64,000 bases of DNA. Source: Tateyamaria omphalii (GTDB taxonomy: Bacteria > Pseudomonadota > Alphaproteobacteria > Rhodobacterales > Rhodobacteraceae). The position numbers and the translations under genes were made by a program. Numbering within the stretch: the stretch's first letter is position 1; each line of letters opens with the position of its first letter. Of the stretch, positions 47,788-57,277 are shown piece after piece. The DNA lies in contig NZ_JAHVHT010000001.1 in NCBI RefSeq assembly GCF_019802125.1, positions 682,001 through 746,000 on the forward strand. Reading direction: 5' to 3'. The notes below the pieces were generated by a model. The model searched no databases, was not told the DNA's origin, and saw nothing but the letters and a program-made list of their open reading frames with translations.

Positions 47788-48547
47788 ATGCGATGGCAAC
47801 CAATGTCATCAGCACCGCCACCTCGCTCATCACGCATGTGGCCCCCAGAATATCGCCCGTCTGCCCGCCAATCTTGGTCCGTGCAATCACGCCCACGACC
47901 ATTGCCACAGCGCCCGCGATGAGCGCAGCGAAGAGCCCAGCCGCCCCGGCCAAAAATGCGGCTCCGATCACGCCGATCAGAACAGCCACGATCACCGCGC
48001 CCATCGACGCAGCCCCAACCGAATGCGACAGCCCAACGCTGCGCGCATGGGGCAAGGCCAGCATCAAGGGCGGCATCGCGGCGCGGCTCAGCATCAGTGC
48101 CGCGATGATCGCAGTCCAGTCCACCTCGGCCAGCCCCAGCCAGCGCAACCCCATCACCATGATCAGCGCCAGCACCCCATAGGCCCCAATGCTGCTGTCT
48201 TTCATGATTTCCAGCCGTCGCTCACGCTCATGCCCGCCCCAAAGCCCGTCGGCCGTGTCGGCCAGACCGTCTTCGTGCATGGCCCCCGTCAGCATCAGAA
48301 GCGCTCCGAGCAGCAGGCCTGCAGCCAGAATGTCCGGCAAACCGAGCCACGTCAGAACGACGCTCAGCAGTGATACGATCAGCCCCAGAACGAGCCCCAC
48401 AAGGGGATAGGCCCAGACCGCCCGTGCGCCATGGGCGAAGGCGTGATCGGGCAGGGGGGGCAGGGGCAAACGTGTCAGCAGCACCAGCGCTGCGGGGATG
48501 TCCCAGAGCCGTTTGAGAGGGCTCATGTCGGAATCATTCTGCGCCAT
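47786..48547 (-). CDS. cobS: Adenosylcobinamide-GDP ribazoletransferase (cobalamin synthase)
   Basis: The protein has 253 residues and is very hydrophobic (about six membrane segments). The family signature is HEDGLADTADGLWGG (about 90-104), the Mg-binding acidic loop. It joins alpha-ribazole to adenosylcobinamide-GDP in the last steps of B12 assembly. The ATG at 48547 has AGGA eight bases upstream; an internal ATG at 48526 has no ribosome-binding sequence. It is divergent from cobT with a 72-base gap. Confidence 0.93.
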   Translation of the reverse strand: MAQNDSDMSPLKRLWDIPAALVLLTRLPLPPLPDHAFAHGARAVWAYPLVGLVLGLIVSLLSVVLTWLGLPDILAAGLLLGALLMLTGAMHEDGLADTADGLWGGHERERRLEIMKDSSIGAYGVLALIMVMGLRWLGLAEVDWTAIIAALMLSRAAMPPLMLALPHARSVGLSHSVGAASMGAVIVAVLIGVIGAAFLAGAAGLFAALIAGAVAMVVGVIARTKIGGQTGDILGATCVMSEVAVLMTLVAIA

Positions 48548-48619
48548 GTCCGGTCCTGACTTGCGGGTGCGTCCCGTTTGGGTAAAGAGCGTTGCACCAA
48601 CAGGCAAGGACGACATTCC

Positions 48620-49627
48620 ATGAGCTTCGACAGTTTGGACGCGCTGCGCGCGCTTTTGGCCGACATGCCCGGTCCCGACGGGGACGCGGCGGCGGGTGCG
48701 GCGGACCGCAACGGGCAGCTGACCAAACCGCCGGGCGCTCTGGGGCGGCTTGAGGATCTGGCGCAGTGGTATGCGGGCTGGCGCGGCAATCCGCGGCCGT
48801 CAATTGAAGCGCCGCAGGTTATTGTCTTTGCGGGCAATCACGGCGTTGCGGCGCGGGGCGTGTCGGCCTTTCCACCCGAGGTGACGGTGCAGATGGTCGC
48901 GAATTTCGAGCATGGTGGCGCGGCCATCAACCAGCTCGCTAAGGCTTTTGGCGCGCGGATGGACGTGGTGCCGCTGGATCTGGATAGACCCACCGCAGAC
49001 TTCACCGAAGGCCCCGCGATGACGGAAGTCGAGGTTGTGGCTGCGTTGCGCGCGGGTTGGGACGCTGTGGATGAAAACGCGGATCTGCTGGTCGTGGGGG
49101 AGATGGGGATTGGCAATACGACTTCGGCTGCGGCCATTGCGACGCGCCTTTTTGGCGGCGATGCTGGCGACTGGACGGGCCGTGGGACGGGTGTTGAGGG
49201 CGATGCGCTGGCGCTGAAGACGCAGGTCGTGGCCGACGCGCTGGCCGCGCATGGGGCGGCGACGGATGGGCTCGACATACTGATGCGTATGGGTGGGCGT
49301 GAGCTGGCCGGGATGGTGGGTGCCATCGCGCGGGCGCGGTCCTTGCGCATCCCGGTGATCATGGATGGCTTCATCTGTACCGCGGCTGCGGCGTGTCTGG
49401 AAAAGACGCAAGCGGGCGCGCTGGATCATGTCGTGGCGGGACATCAGAGTGCTGAAGCCGCGCATGGTCGGATGCTGGAAGCTCTGGGCAAGGAGCCGCT
49501 TTTGTCGCTGGGCCTGCGTCTTGGTGAAGGATCGGGGGCGGCGCTGGCGATTGGCGTGCTTAAGGGTGCGATTGCGTGCCATTCGGGCATGGCAACCTTT
49601 GCCGAAGCGGGCGTGTCCGACGGGTAG
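48620..49627 (+). CDS. cobT: Nicotinate-nucleotide-dimethylbenzimidazole phosphoribosyltransferase
   Basis: The protein has 335 residues. Family motifs are [14 protein letters not shown] (about 36-49), [31 protein letters not shown] and the catalytic Glu region [13 protein letters not shown] near the C-terminus. It makes alpha-ribazole 5'-phosphate, which CobS uses. The cobS/cobT gap is too short for a cobalamin riboswitch and none is seen. Confidence 0.95.
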   Translation: MSFDSLDALRALLADMPGPDGDAAAGAADRNGQLTKPPGALGRLEDLAQWYAGWRGNPRPSIEAPQVIVFAGNHGVAARGVSAFPPEVTVQMVANFEHGGAAINQLAKAFGARMDVVPLDLDRPTADFTEGPAMTEVEVVAALRAGWDAVDENADLLVVGEMGIGNTTSAAAIATRLFGGDAGDWTGRGTGVEGDALALKTQVVADALAAHGAATDGLDILMRMGGRELAGMVGAIARARSLRIPVIMDGFICTAAAACLEKTQAGALDHVVAGHQSAEAAHGRMLEALGKEPLLSLGLRLGEGSGAALAIGVLKGAIACHSGMATFAEAGVSDG

Positions 49628-49688
49628 CGTCGTCGGGTGCTCTCTTGGCGTTGCCAATTCGCCCAGCCGCCGACCCTGAGATGCAAGG

Positions 49689-51572
49689 TTACGCCCGCTT
49701 GGGTTCGTCCTGACGTTCCGACAGCGCTGCTTCCAGCGATTTCTCAAGGCTCTTGGCCCGTTCTACGTATGCGTCATTCTTTGACGCGGGTACATTGGGG
49801 TCCCAAACCTCGGCCAGTTGCCGGACTGCGTCGCGGTCGTGCGCGTAAAACACCCGTTCCGCTTCGGCTGCTTCGTAGTCCGTGAGGCCCAGTTTTTCGA
49901 GCGCGTAGCGCCCGGCGCGCAGCGAGCTGTCAAACATCTCGCGCACGATGTCGTCGGCACCGGCCTGATAGAGCCGGTACACATGCACCCGATCATAGGC
50001 GCGCGCGATGATGTGGATGTCAGGCCGGGTCTTGCGCGCGTAGGCGACAAGGCGGGTGGCCGCATCCTTGTCATCGAGCGCCACGACCAGAATGCGCGCG
50101 GTGTGCAACCCGGCAGCGTGCAGGATGTCGGGGCGGCTGGGATCACCCAGAAACCCCTTGAACCCGAAGCGACGCATGAGGGCGATGGTTTCCATGTCGT
50201 GATCGAGCACGACGGTGTTGAAGCCTGAGCCTTGCAGCAGCCGGTTCACGATCTGGCCGAAGCGGCCGATGCCCGCGATGATGACGGGGCCGTCTTCGTC
50301 AATCTCGTCCGCTTCGACATCGGTCCCTGCCTCACCCATGCGGCGCGACTGCAGTTCATAGAGGATGAAGAGCAGAGGTGTGATGAGCATGGTCAGTGCG
50401 ATGACCAGAAGGAGCGTTTCCGCAATGGCCTGCGGGATCACGCCCTGACCGACGGAGAAGGCGACGAGGACGAAGCCGAACTCGCCTGCCTGAGCAAGGC
50501 CGAGGGTAAAGAGCCAGCGGTCGCGTCCCCGGATCTTGAACGCGACGGCGAGGCAGTAGAGCAGCGCGCCCTTGATCGCGATCACGAGGATGGCCATCGA
50601 GATCAGCGCGGGCCAATCCTCGAACAGGAGGGTGAAGTTGATGCCCGCGCCGACGGTGATGAAGAAGAGGCCGAGAAGCAGCCCTTTGAACGGTTCAAGG
50701 TCGGATTCGAGCTCGTGCCGGAATTCGGAGCTGGCGAGTACGACGCCCGCGAGGAAGGCGCCGAGGGCAGGCGAGAGGCCCACCAGCATCATCAGGAAGC
50801 TGATCGACACGACGATCAGGAGGGCGAGCGCGGTGTACATCTCGCGCAGGTGGGCGGCATGGATGAAGCGGAAGACGGGGCGGGTCAGGAACACGCCTGC
50901 AAGGATCACCGCGGCGACGGCGGCGATAGTGACGAGGGTCACGCCCCAAGCGGGCAAGCCTTCGACAAGGCTCATCGCGGCGCCGTGGCCATGATCGCCG
51001 CCGTGATCGTCGCCATTGGCGCGGTAGATGGACCCGTCTGCGTTGATTTGCACCGGTACCGTGGCGGCCAGCAGCGGCAGGAAGGCGAGGAACGGGATGA
51101 CGGCGATGTCCTGCGTCAGCAGAACCGAGAAGACGGAGCGCCCGCCACTTGTTTGCATAAGCCCCTTTTCCGAGAGGGTTTGCAGCACGATCGCGGTCGA
51201 TGACAGGGACAGCGTCAGCCCGATGGCGAGGGCAATGCCCCATGGTTGGTTGTAGGCCATGGCCACGCCCATGATGGCGATGGCCGACAACACGATCTGC
51301 AGCCCCCCGAGACCGAGCAGCTTGTGGCGCATGTCCCAGAGCGCCCTGGGTTCGAGTTCGAGACCGATCAGGAACAGCATCATTACCACGCCGAATTCCG
51401 CGAAATGCTGCAGGTCTTCTGTCTCTGCCCCGACGAGGCCCAGCACTGGACCGATGGCGATTCCGGCTGCGAGGTAGCCAAGGACCGAGCCCAGGCCGAG
51501 CCGCGCGGCGATCGGCACGGCGATGACCGCGGCCGCAAGGTAGATCGATGCCTGGTAAAGAAAGCCTTCCAT
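49689..51572 (-). CDS. CPA2-type cation:proton antiporter (KefB/KefC-like)
   Basis: The protein has 627 residues: about 12 membrane segments in the first 400 residues (SSTAIVLQTLSEKG and QDIAVIPFLAFLPLL are CPA2 signatures), a His/Asp-rich loop (GDDHGGDHGHGAA), then an RCK/TrkA-N domain (VIIAGIGRFGQIVNRLL) that binds a nucleotide. KefB/C proteins exchange potassium for protons and are gated by glutathione adducts. No ancillary KefF/G gene is adjacent. It is a single gene. Confidence 0.92.
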   Translation of the reverse strand: MEGFLYQASIYLAAAVIAVPIAARLGLGSVLGYLAAGIAIGPVLGLVGAETEDLQHFAEFGVVMMLFLIGLELEPRALWDMRHKLLGLGGLQIVLSAIAIMGVAMAYNQPWGIALAIGLTLSLSSTAIVLQTLSEKGLMQTSGGRSVFSVLLTQDIAVIPFLAFLPLLAATVPVQINADGSIYRANGDDHGGDHGHGAAMSLVEGLPAWGVTLVTIAAVAAVILAGVFLTRPVFRFIHAAHLREMYTALALLIVVSISFLMMLVGLSPALGAFLAGVVLASSEFRHELESDLEPFKGLLLGLFFITVGAGINFTLLFEDWPALISMAILVIAIKGALLYCLAVAFKIRGRDRWLFTLGLAQAGEFGFVLVAFSVGQGVIPQAIAETLLLVIALTMLITPLLFILYELQSRRMGEAGTDVEADEIDEDGPVIIAGIGRFGQIVNRLLQGSGFNTVVLDHDMETIALMRRFGFKGFLGDPSRPDILHAAGLHTARILVVALDDKDAATRLVAYARKTRPDIHIIARAYDRVHVYRLYQAGADDIVREMFDSSLRAGRYALEKLGLTDYEAAEAERVFYAHDRDAVRQLAEVWDPNVPASKNDAYVERAKSLEKSLEAALSERQDEPKRA

Positions 51573-51719
51573 GCGGTTGCCCTGTCCCGTCGTGTTTGTA
51601 TGGGCATCAAGATGCCGTGGTGCCCCGGAAATACAAGGCGGTGGGCGGAAACTCTGCCGAAAATCGCGGTTTGCGCGCGCCGGTGGTCGATTTCTGCCTG
51701 ACCCGAGGGCGCCGGTGCT

Positions 51720-52175
51720 TCAGGTCGGCAGGGGGCCGTCCCGTTTCAGCTGGTCCATCACGATCTGGCTGTGGACGCGCGCCACGGACGGGTGAGGCAG
51801 CAGCACCTCGTGGATCAGGACATTGAGTGCAGCGAGGTCGGCGCAATAGACGCGCAGCAAGTAGTCGGCATCGCCAGTCATCGTCCAGGCGCTGGTCACT
51901 TCGGGCCGCGTGTCAATCAGCCTTGCAAAGCTGCTGGCGTGTTCCGGTCCGTGCACGGCGAGGTGGACCTGCACAAAGCCCTGCACGCTGAGACCGAGCC
52001 GTTTCGCGTCGAGCCGGGCAACGTAGCCTTCGATATAGCCCTCGGCCTCCAGCCGCTGTCGCCGCCGTCCGACCTGGCTGGGTGACAGGTGCAGCATGTC
52101 GCTGAGCTCTTGCGCGGTCAGGTGCGCGTTCTTTTGCAGGGCGGCGAGGAGGCGGGTGTCGATGGAATCAAGCAT
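51720..52175 (-). CDS. Lrp/AsnC-family regulator, probably of hpd
   Basis: The protein has 151 residues. The N-terminal HTH is at about 3-52 (DTRLLAALQKNAHLTAQELS, LSPSQVGRRRQRLEAEGYIE) and the RAM ligand domain follows. It is divergent from hpd, the arrangement expected for a regulator of tyrosine/phenylalanine breakdown. A CTGCGCGT/ACGCGCAG inverted repeat lies in the shared region. The aromatic amino-acid role is inferred from context. Confidence 0.9.
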   Translation of the reverse strand: MLDSIDTRLLAALQKNAHLTAQELSDMLHLSPSQVGRRRQRLEAEGYIEGYVARLDAKRLGLSVQGFVQVHLAVHGPEHASSFARLIDTRPEVTSAWTMTGDADYLLRVYCADLAALNVLIHEVLLPHPSVARVHSQIVMDQLKRDGPLPT

Positions 52176-52215
52176 ATGCGGCGTTTTCAGATGTTTCCGC
52201 CCAATAGTGCGGGTT

Positions 52216-52255
52216 CTGCGCGTGAATGGAAAGGTTTGTGATGCATAACGCGCAG
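52216..52255. promoter_or_regulatory. Inverted repeat in the Lrp/hpd intergenic region
   Basis: CTGCGCGT (52216-52223) and ACGCGCAG (52248-52255), perfect arms with a 24-base spacer, between the divergent starts at 52175 and 52311. Candidate Lrp-family binding site. Confidence 0.5.
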
Positions 52256-52310
52256 TTACCGCATGTGTGCGCCGCCATAGTGGAGCCAAACCAGGTCTGG
52301 AGGTCTGCCC

Positions 52311-53405
52311 ATGGGTCCGTTTCCGCACAATGCCCCGAAATCTGTCATCACCGCCGACAACCCGGCAGGCACGGACGGGTTTGAATTTGTCGAATTTGCC
52401 CATCCCGAGCCGGACGAGCTGCGCCAGCTTTTTACCCGGATGGGGTATGCGAAGGTGGCCAAGCACAAGGCCAAGGAGATCGAGCTGTGGCAGCAGGGGG
52501 ACATCACCTATGTCCTGAATGCAGAACCCGGCAGCTTTGGCGCGCGATTTGTGGAGGAGCATGGCCCCTGTGCCCCGTCCATGGGCTGGCGGGTTGTCGA
52601 CGTGCAGCACGCATTTGAGCGGGCGGTGCAGTTGGGCGCGAAGCCTTATGAGGGAGATGGCAAGGTGCTGGACGTGCCTGCGATCTACGGGATCGGGGGC
52701 AGCCTGATCTACTTCGTGGACCAGTATTACGACACGTCGCCTTACAATGACGAATACGAGTGGCTGGCGCAGTCGAAGCCGCGGGGGGTGGGGTTCTTCT
52801 ATCTCGATCACCTGACCCACAACGTGCACAAGGGGAACATGGACACGTGGTTCCGGTTTTACGGAGACCTGTTCAATTTCAAGGAAATCCGGTTCTTTGA
52901 CATTGAGGGGAAGTTTACGGGGCTGTTTTCACGTGCGCTGACGTCGCCCTGTGGGCGCATCCGCATTCCGATCAATGAAGATCGCGGTGAGACGGGGCAG
53001 ATCGTGGCCTATCTCAAGAAGTACAATGGCGAGGGCATTCAGCATATCGCGGTGGGGTCGGACGATATCTATGACAGCACGGATGCGATTGCTGGAAATG
53101 GCCTGAAGTTCATGCCGGGGCCGCCGGATGCTTACTATGATCTGTCGAAGGACCGGGTTGCAGGGCATGAGGAGCCCATCGACCGGATGAAGCGCCATGG
53201 CATCCTGATCGACGGCGAAGGGGTCGTGGATGGGGGCGAGACCAAGATCCTACTTCAGATTTTCTCCAAGACCGTGATCGGGCCGATCTTCTTTGAGTTC
53301 ATCCAGCGCAAGGGCGATGACGGCTTTGGCGAGGGTAACTTCAAGGCGCTGTTCGAGAGCATCGAGCAGGAGCAGATCAACAATGGGGAACTGGCCGCCG
53401 AGTGA
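52311..53405 (+). CDS. hpd: 4-Hydroxyphenylpyruvate dioxygenase
   Basis: The protein has 364 residues. Two VOC-like domains are present. The Fe ligands fit FYLDHLTHNVHKG (His), GEGIQHIAVGSDD (His) and IFFEFIQRKGDDGFGEGNFK (Glu; quoted to FIQRKGDD). It converts 4-hydroxyphenylpyruvate to homogentisate in tyrosine breakdown. It is divergent from an Lrp-type regulator. Other homogentisate-pathway genes are not in the window. Confidence 0.95.
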   Translation: MGPFPHNAPKSVITADNPAGTDGFEFVEFAHPEPDELRQLFTRMGYAKVAKHKAKEIELWQQGDITYVLNAEPGSFGARFVEEHGPCAPSMGWRVVDVQHAFERAVQLGAKPYEGDGKVLDVPAIYGIGGSLIYFVDQYYDTSPYNDEYEWLAQSKPRGVGFFYLDHLTHNVHKGNMDTWFRFYGDLFNFKEIRFFDIEGKFTGLFSRALTSPCGRIRIPINEDRGETGQIVAYLKKYNGEGIQHIAVGSDDIYDSTDAIAGNGLKFMPGPPDAYYDLSKDRVAGHEEPIDRMKRHGILIDGEGVVDGGETKILLQIFSKTVIGPIFFEFIQRKGDDGFGEGNFKALFESIEQEQINNGELAAE

Positions 53406-53504
53406 CCGGTTTTCGGCGCGAAAACCATCTGGAATTTGGCGCGAATTCCGGGACCGCTGTGCTTTCCGCGTCAGAAAACCAAGGAAAACCGCGTCGGTTT
53501 CCGT

Positions 53505-56303
53505 TTAGTTCGGCATCTTGAGGACGACGTTGCGATTGCCCTTTTGATACCGGAGTTCGCTGTCTCCGATCGCGGACACGCGCCCACCATCGAAGCGGTC
53601 TCCGACGGCCACTTTCTGATAGCGCCCGTTTCTCAGCCGTACCAAAGCGCGCCGGTTCGACGGCGTGCCGTAGACCCCGATCAGGTTCACGCGGCTGAGG
53701 TTGATCGCGTTGCGCACCGTGGCTTCACGCGCCACGGAGGTGGCTGAAGGAATCGAAGGGGTGACTGTGACAGCGCGCGGCGCAACCGCGGCGACGCGTT
53801 GTGGCGCAGCAGCGGCCGCAGCGCGCGACGCACGTGCGACGGTGCGGTCGAAATTGCGAGGTCTCGTCTGTGGGCGGTAGGACTGCGCGGCTGCCAGCGG
53901 GCTGATAGGTTCAGCCGCTTCAGCAACGGCTGCGGCCACTGCGGCTGCATCCGTTTCTGGCGGGGCAGCAACCTCTTGCGGGGCTGTCGGGCGAAGGCGG
54001 GGGCGCAGTTCTGCCAATTCCGAGCGCGAAAGCCCGCCCAGAGTGGCGCGTTCGTTCTGCTCTACCAGATCCGAAGGCCGGGGGCGTGGGCGCTGTGCCG
54101 CCAGTTGCCGTGTGTCGGGTTGTGCCACTTCGGGTGTGACCGGTTCCTCTTCCGCGGCGCGCCGGGTCTCGGGCGGCAAAAGTGGTGGGCGGCCGAGGAA
54201 CACGGTGAAGCCGTCGGGGCTCAGCGCCCCTTCCTCGGTCGGTACGATGCGCCCGTTGCTGTCAAAGGCAAAGCGCGTGCCGGCCTCCGGGGGCGAGGCA
54301 ACCTCGGGCAGCGCCACGTCCGTCAGATACGAGTCCGTGCCAGGCAGTGCGATCGCATCAAGGGCCGGGCTGACGGGGTCGATACCGGTGACATAGAGAT
54401 CCTCAAGCTGGATCAACCCGCTGGGTTCCTGCGGGACCTGAGGTGCCTGGGGCCAGATGCCGGTGACGGCATAGCGGGCCTCAAGCGCGGCCTGATCCAA
54501 CTCTGGCTGTTCGGAGGGATCAGGTTGCGGGTTGCGCAGCGCGTCGAGCACGGCAGCATCCTCCGGCGTCAGTTCATCGCCGATATCTTCGTTCAAGGAT
54601 GCGATGATCAGGGCGTCATCGCTTTGTTCGGTGGGCTCCAGATCGACCGTAGCGCCGACATCTTCAGCCAGTGCTTGCGTGGCATCGGCCGGCAGGGTCG
54701 AAGCAAGGGTACGTTCCCGTTTGGGGAAGAATTTGGCGAGACCATCGTCAAGAAAGACGGATGCCCATGCCGCGACGCCGGCAAGGAACACCAGCAGGAT
54801 CGCGGTGAGGATCAGGCCCAGGAAACGTGGTTTGCCGCCCACCTCTGCTTCGGCGCGCGCACCGAAGACGGTCATGCGTTGTGCTTCGGCATCGGACGGC
54901 CCGCTTGCCGGAGTGGCCGTCGTGCGCGCTGCCCGGTCGGCGACTGCGGCTGGTGGAGCGGGTGGAACGCGCTTTGGTTTGCGGCGCGACAGGAAACCGC
55001 CCTTGCGGGCCGACGCTTTCTTCGACCCGGCCGTCTGTTCTGCCGGAACCTCATCTATGGGAGGTGCGGTGCGCAGGCTCTTCGCGGCGATCTGCTGCGG
55101 GCTGAGTGCGGGTGGCGGCGGTGCGGTGTCTTTTGTGTCTTCGGAAACGGTCAGCCGGGCAGTGGCGGGCCGACTTTTCGGAGGGTCGCGGGTTACACCG
55201 CCCAGAGGTGTCGCAGATGCGCCGTCCACACCCGAGGCGGTGCGGCGCGTTGCAAAACCTATCAGACCAGAAGGTCCCTTGTCCTTCTCTGTGTCCTTGT
55301 CGTTTTCAGCCGCTTCCTCGGAAGCCGCTGTCTTGTCTTCGGCGTCGTCCGTTTGGACGGCATCCGGATTTGCATCGTCGCCCGTGGCCGCGTCGCCGCT
55401 TTCCGGCTTGGCCTGCGCATTGAGATTCTTGTCAGTCTGAACGGATGCGTCCGGTGCTGGCTCCGTTGGTTCATCGCTGTCACCCGGCGTTTGAACCGTT
55501 TCAGGTGTCGCTTCGGTGTCCTCTGGTGCGCCTTTGGCCGCAGTCGCTTTGGCAGCATCGACCGTTTCCGGCGCCGTGTTGTCGCCAGATGCTTCGGGTT
55601 GTTCATCCGTGGATTGAACGCCTGCATCTTCAGCATCCGTTTGTGGCGCTGCGTCTGCCGGAGCCGCTGGGTGCGCCTCGACATCGTCCGTCTCTTCGAA
55701 CGTGGCGGGCGCATCGGTGTTCTCTGTTGCCTCCTCTGGGCCGTCGGAGGGGTCGGGATGCGAGATCACAACGACGCGGATGCCGTCCGGCTTTACCCGT
55801 CCGCCATTGCGCAGGTATTTGTCTGCATGCACCGTCTGACCGAAGAAGGGCTCGCCCAGAAATCCTGCGTCCTCGGGGGCGGCGACAAAGCTCACGGGTC
55901 GGAAATTGTGTTCCACGGCAAAGGCTTCGGCCTCGGCGAGTGTTTCGCGGGCGACAGCGGCGACATGTGTCTTCGGCCCCTCGGCCGATATGTCGAACGC
56001 CAGGGCGTCGACAGGATAGGGCGTTGCCCCGTCCAGCGCCTCGAGCGCCGCCGCCCGTCGCGCGTCGTCGTCAACTTCGCCGGTGTCTATGGTCAGGTAT
56101 TTGATCTGCGCGTCAGGGATGAGCAGCTTAGAGCGCACGCGCTTGATTTTGACCTTGCCCGCTTTCCTGCGCAACGCCTTGAGATCTTCGCCGAGTGTCG
56201 GGCTGTCGACATCGACCATGCCCACTTCACGCCACCCTCCTGCGGCGCGGTGCAGCAGTCGGATCCCGTCAAAGGACAAGGATAACGCAAATTCAGGCTT
56301 CAT
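53505..56303 (-). CDS. Large single-pass protein with PilM/GspL-like N-terminus and PilP/GspC-like C-terminus
   Basis: The protein has 932 residues. Residues 1-160 resemble the cytoplasmic actin-like region of PilM/GspL (KRVRSKLLIPDAQIKYLTID, ALEALDGATPYPVDALAFDI). Residues about 185-345 are a very acidic Asp/Glu/Ala/Thr low-complexity region, then a basic Pro-rich stretch. A membrane segment lies at 494-517. A long Pro/Ala-rich periplasmic part leads to a C-terminal domain (about 868-932: LIGVYGTPSNRRALVRLRNG, VAVGDRFDGGRVSAIGDSEL) like the PilP/GspC fold. No pilus or secretion gene is adjacent. The assignment is by pattern only; the protein could serve an envelope-spanning machine. Confidence 0.7.
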   Translation of the reverse strand: MKPEFALSLSFDGIRLLHRAAGGWREVGMVDVDSPTLGEDLKALRRKAGKVKIKRVRSKLLIPDAQIKYLTIDTGEVDDDARRAAALEALDGATPYPVDALAFDISAEGPKTHVAAVARETLAEAEAFAVEHNFRPVSFVAAPEDAGFLGEPFFGQTVHADKYLRNGGRVKPDGIRVVVISHPDPSDGPEEATENTDAPATFEETDDVEAHPAAPADAAPQTDAEDAGVQSTDEQPEASGDNTAPETVDAAKATAAKGAPEDTEATPETVQTPGDSDEPTEPAPDASVQTDKNLNAQAKPESGDAATGDDANPDAVQTDDAEDKTAASEEAAENDKDTEKDKGPSGLIGFATRRTASGVDGASATPLGGVTRDPPKSRPATARLTVSEDTKDTAPPPPALSPQQIAAKSLRTAPPIDEVPAEQTAGSKKASARKGGFLSRRKPKRVPPAPPAAVADRAARTTATPASGPSDAEAQRMTVFGARAEAEVGGKPRFLGLILTAILLVFLAGVAAWASVFLDDGLAKFFPKRERTLASTLPADATQALAEDVGATVDLEPTEQSDDALIIASLNEDIGDELTPEDAAVLDALRNPQPDPSEQPELDQAALEARYAVTGIWPQAPQVPQEPSGLIQLEDLYVTGIDPVSPALDAIALPGTDSYLTDVALPEVASPPEAGTRFAFDSNGRIVPTEEGALSPDGFTVFLGRPPLLPPETRRAAEEEPVTPEVAQPDTRQLAAQRPRPRPSDLVEQNERATLGGLSRSELAELRPRLRPTAPQEVAAPPETDAAAVAAAVAEAAEPISPLAAAQSYRPQTRPRNFDRTVARASRAAAAAAPQRVAAVAPRAVTVTPSIPSATSVAREATVRNAINLSRVNLIGVYGTPSNRRALVRLRNGRYQKVAVGDRFDGGRVSAIGDSELRYQKGNRNVVLKMPN

Positions 56304-56465
56304 ATCTCGGCCATACCAATTGGACGCGCTGAATGAAACACCCTGCGCGGATGGTCAAAGGATAAAGCAGGTCTTTGCCCATGCAAAGAAAAAGCCGTGT
56401 GATCGGCTTGTGGGGGTGCTGTTGAAGGCACACTTACCAGACATCTCTAGGGACGTGAGGATACT

Positions 56466-57146
56466 ATGAAACTGTCTATTGCAACTGCATTTGTATGGAT
56501 GATGTTGGCACCCTTGGTGGCGGCGCAGTCGCAGGACCGCGTGTTGTCCGTGATGGGCGAAGGACAGGTTGCCATTGCACCTGACATGGCGGTGATCTCG
56601 CTTGGGGTCGTGCATATCGACGAAACAGCGGGGGACGCAATGGCGAAGGTCAGCGAGGACGCCACCGCCCTGATCGCGGCCTTGACGGATCGTGGCGTGG
56701 CGACCCGCGACATTCAGACCGCACAATTGAGTGTGGGGCCGGTGTGGAGCAGCTACGACGCAAACGAACGCACCATCACCGGGTTCGAAGCGCGCAATTC
56801 CGTACGGGTCCGTGTGCGTGATCTGGGTGGATTGGGCGACATACTGGACGAGGTGCTGGCCGTAGGTGCAAACACGTTCAATGGTCTGAGTTTCGAGTTG
56901 CAGGACCCGAGTGCAGCCGAGGCCGAGGCGCGGGCGGCCGCGGTGCGCGACGCCATGCAGAAGGCGACCGAACTGAGTGCCGCGGCTGATCTGACCCTGG
57001 GTGCGGTTCTGAGCTTGAGCGAGGGTGTGGAAGGGCCGCGCCCCGAGATGTTTGCTGCCGCCGCCCGATCGGCAGACGTGCCGATTGCTGCCGGAGAGTT
57101 GCTTGTCACGGCGCAAGTGTCGATGCAGTTCGCGCTGGAACCTTGA
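56466..57146 (+). CDS. Secreted SIMPL-domain (DUF541) protein
   Basis: The protein has 226 residues: a signal peptide (1-20, FVWMMLAPLVAAQ) and one SIMPL domain (VMGEGQVAIAPDMAVISLGV; AVRDAMQKATELSAAADLTL). Periplasmic SIMPL proteins such as BP26 and YggE form rings and affect oxidative stress; the exact role is unknown. It is divergent from the PilM/GspL-like gene. Confidence 0.9.
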   Translation: MKLSIATAFVWMMLAPLVAAQSQDRVLSVMGEGQVAIAPDMAVISLGVVHIDETAGDAMAKVSEDATALIAALTDRGVATRDIQTAQLSVGPVWSSYDANERTITGFEARNSVRVRVRDLGGLGDILDEVLAVGANTFNGLSFELQDPSAAEAEARAAAVRDAMQKATELSAAADLTLGAVLSLSEGVEGPRPEMFAAAARSADVPIAAGELLVTAQVSMQFALEP

Positions 57147-57186
57147 TCCACATGCCGCGCTGACGCGCGACGCCATTTTTTGGGTG

Positions 57187-57246
57187 GGGGGCTCTGCCCC
57201 CGTCGCTGGCGCGACTCCCCCGGGATTTTTTGAAACAGAGAAGGGG
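57187..57246 (+). repeat. Intergenic palindromic repeat, copy D
   Basis: A GGGGGC-TCT-GCCCCC hairpin (57187-57201) is followed by the core GGATTTTTTGAAACAGAGAA (57223-57242), then GGGG. It lies between the convergent SIMPL and sulfhydrylase genes. Confidence 0.82.
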
Positions 57247-57277
57247 CGCAGGTTGATAGGCCTGCGCCATCCTTTTC

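Noticed and set aside
48548..48619. Cobalamin riboswitch between cobS and cobT
   Set aside because: The gap is 72 bases, too short for the roughly 200-base element, and no B12-box-like sequence is seen.
53799..56285. 828-codon open frame opposite the PilM/GspL-like gene
   Set aside because: Cys/Trp/Arg-rich translation typical of an antisense frame; no recognisable domain, and the minus-strand frame has ordered domains and a membrane segment.
53505..56303. Translation initiation factor IF-2-like protein
   Set aside because: The low-complexity Ala/Glu/Pro-rich part resembles IF-2 N-termini, but there is no GTPase domain anywhere in the protein.
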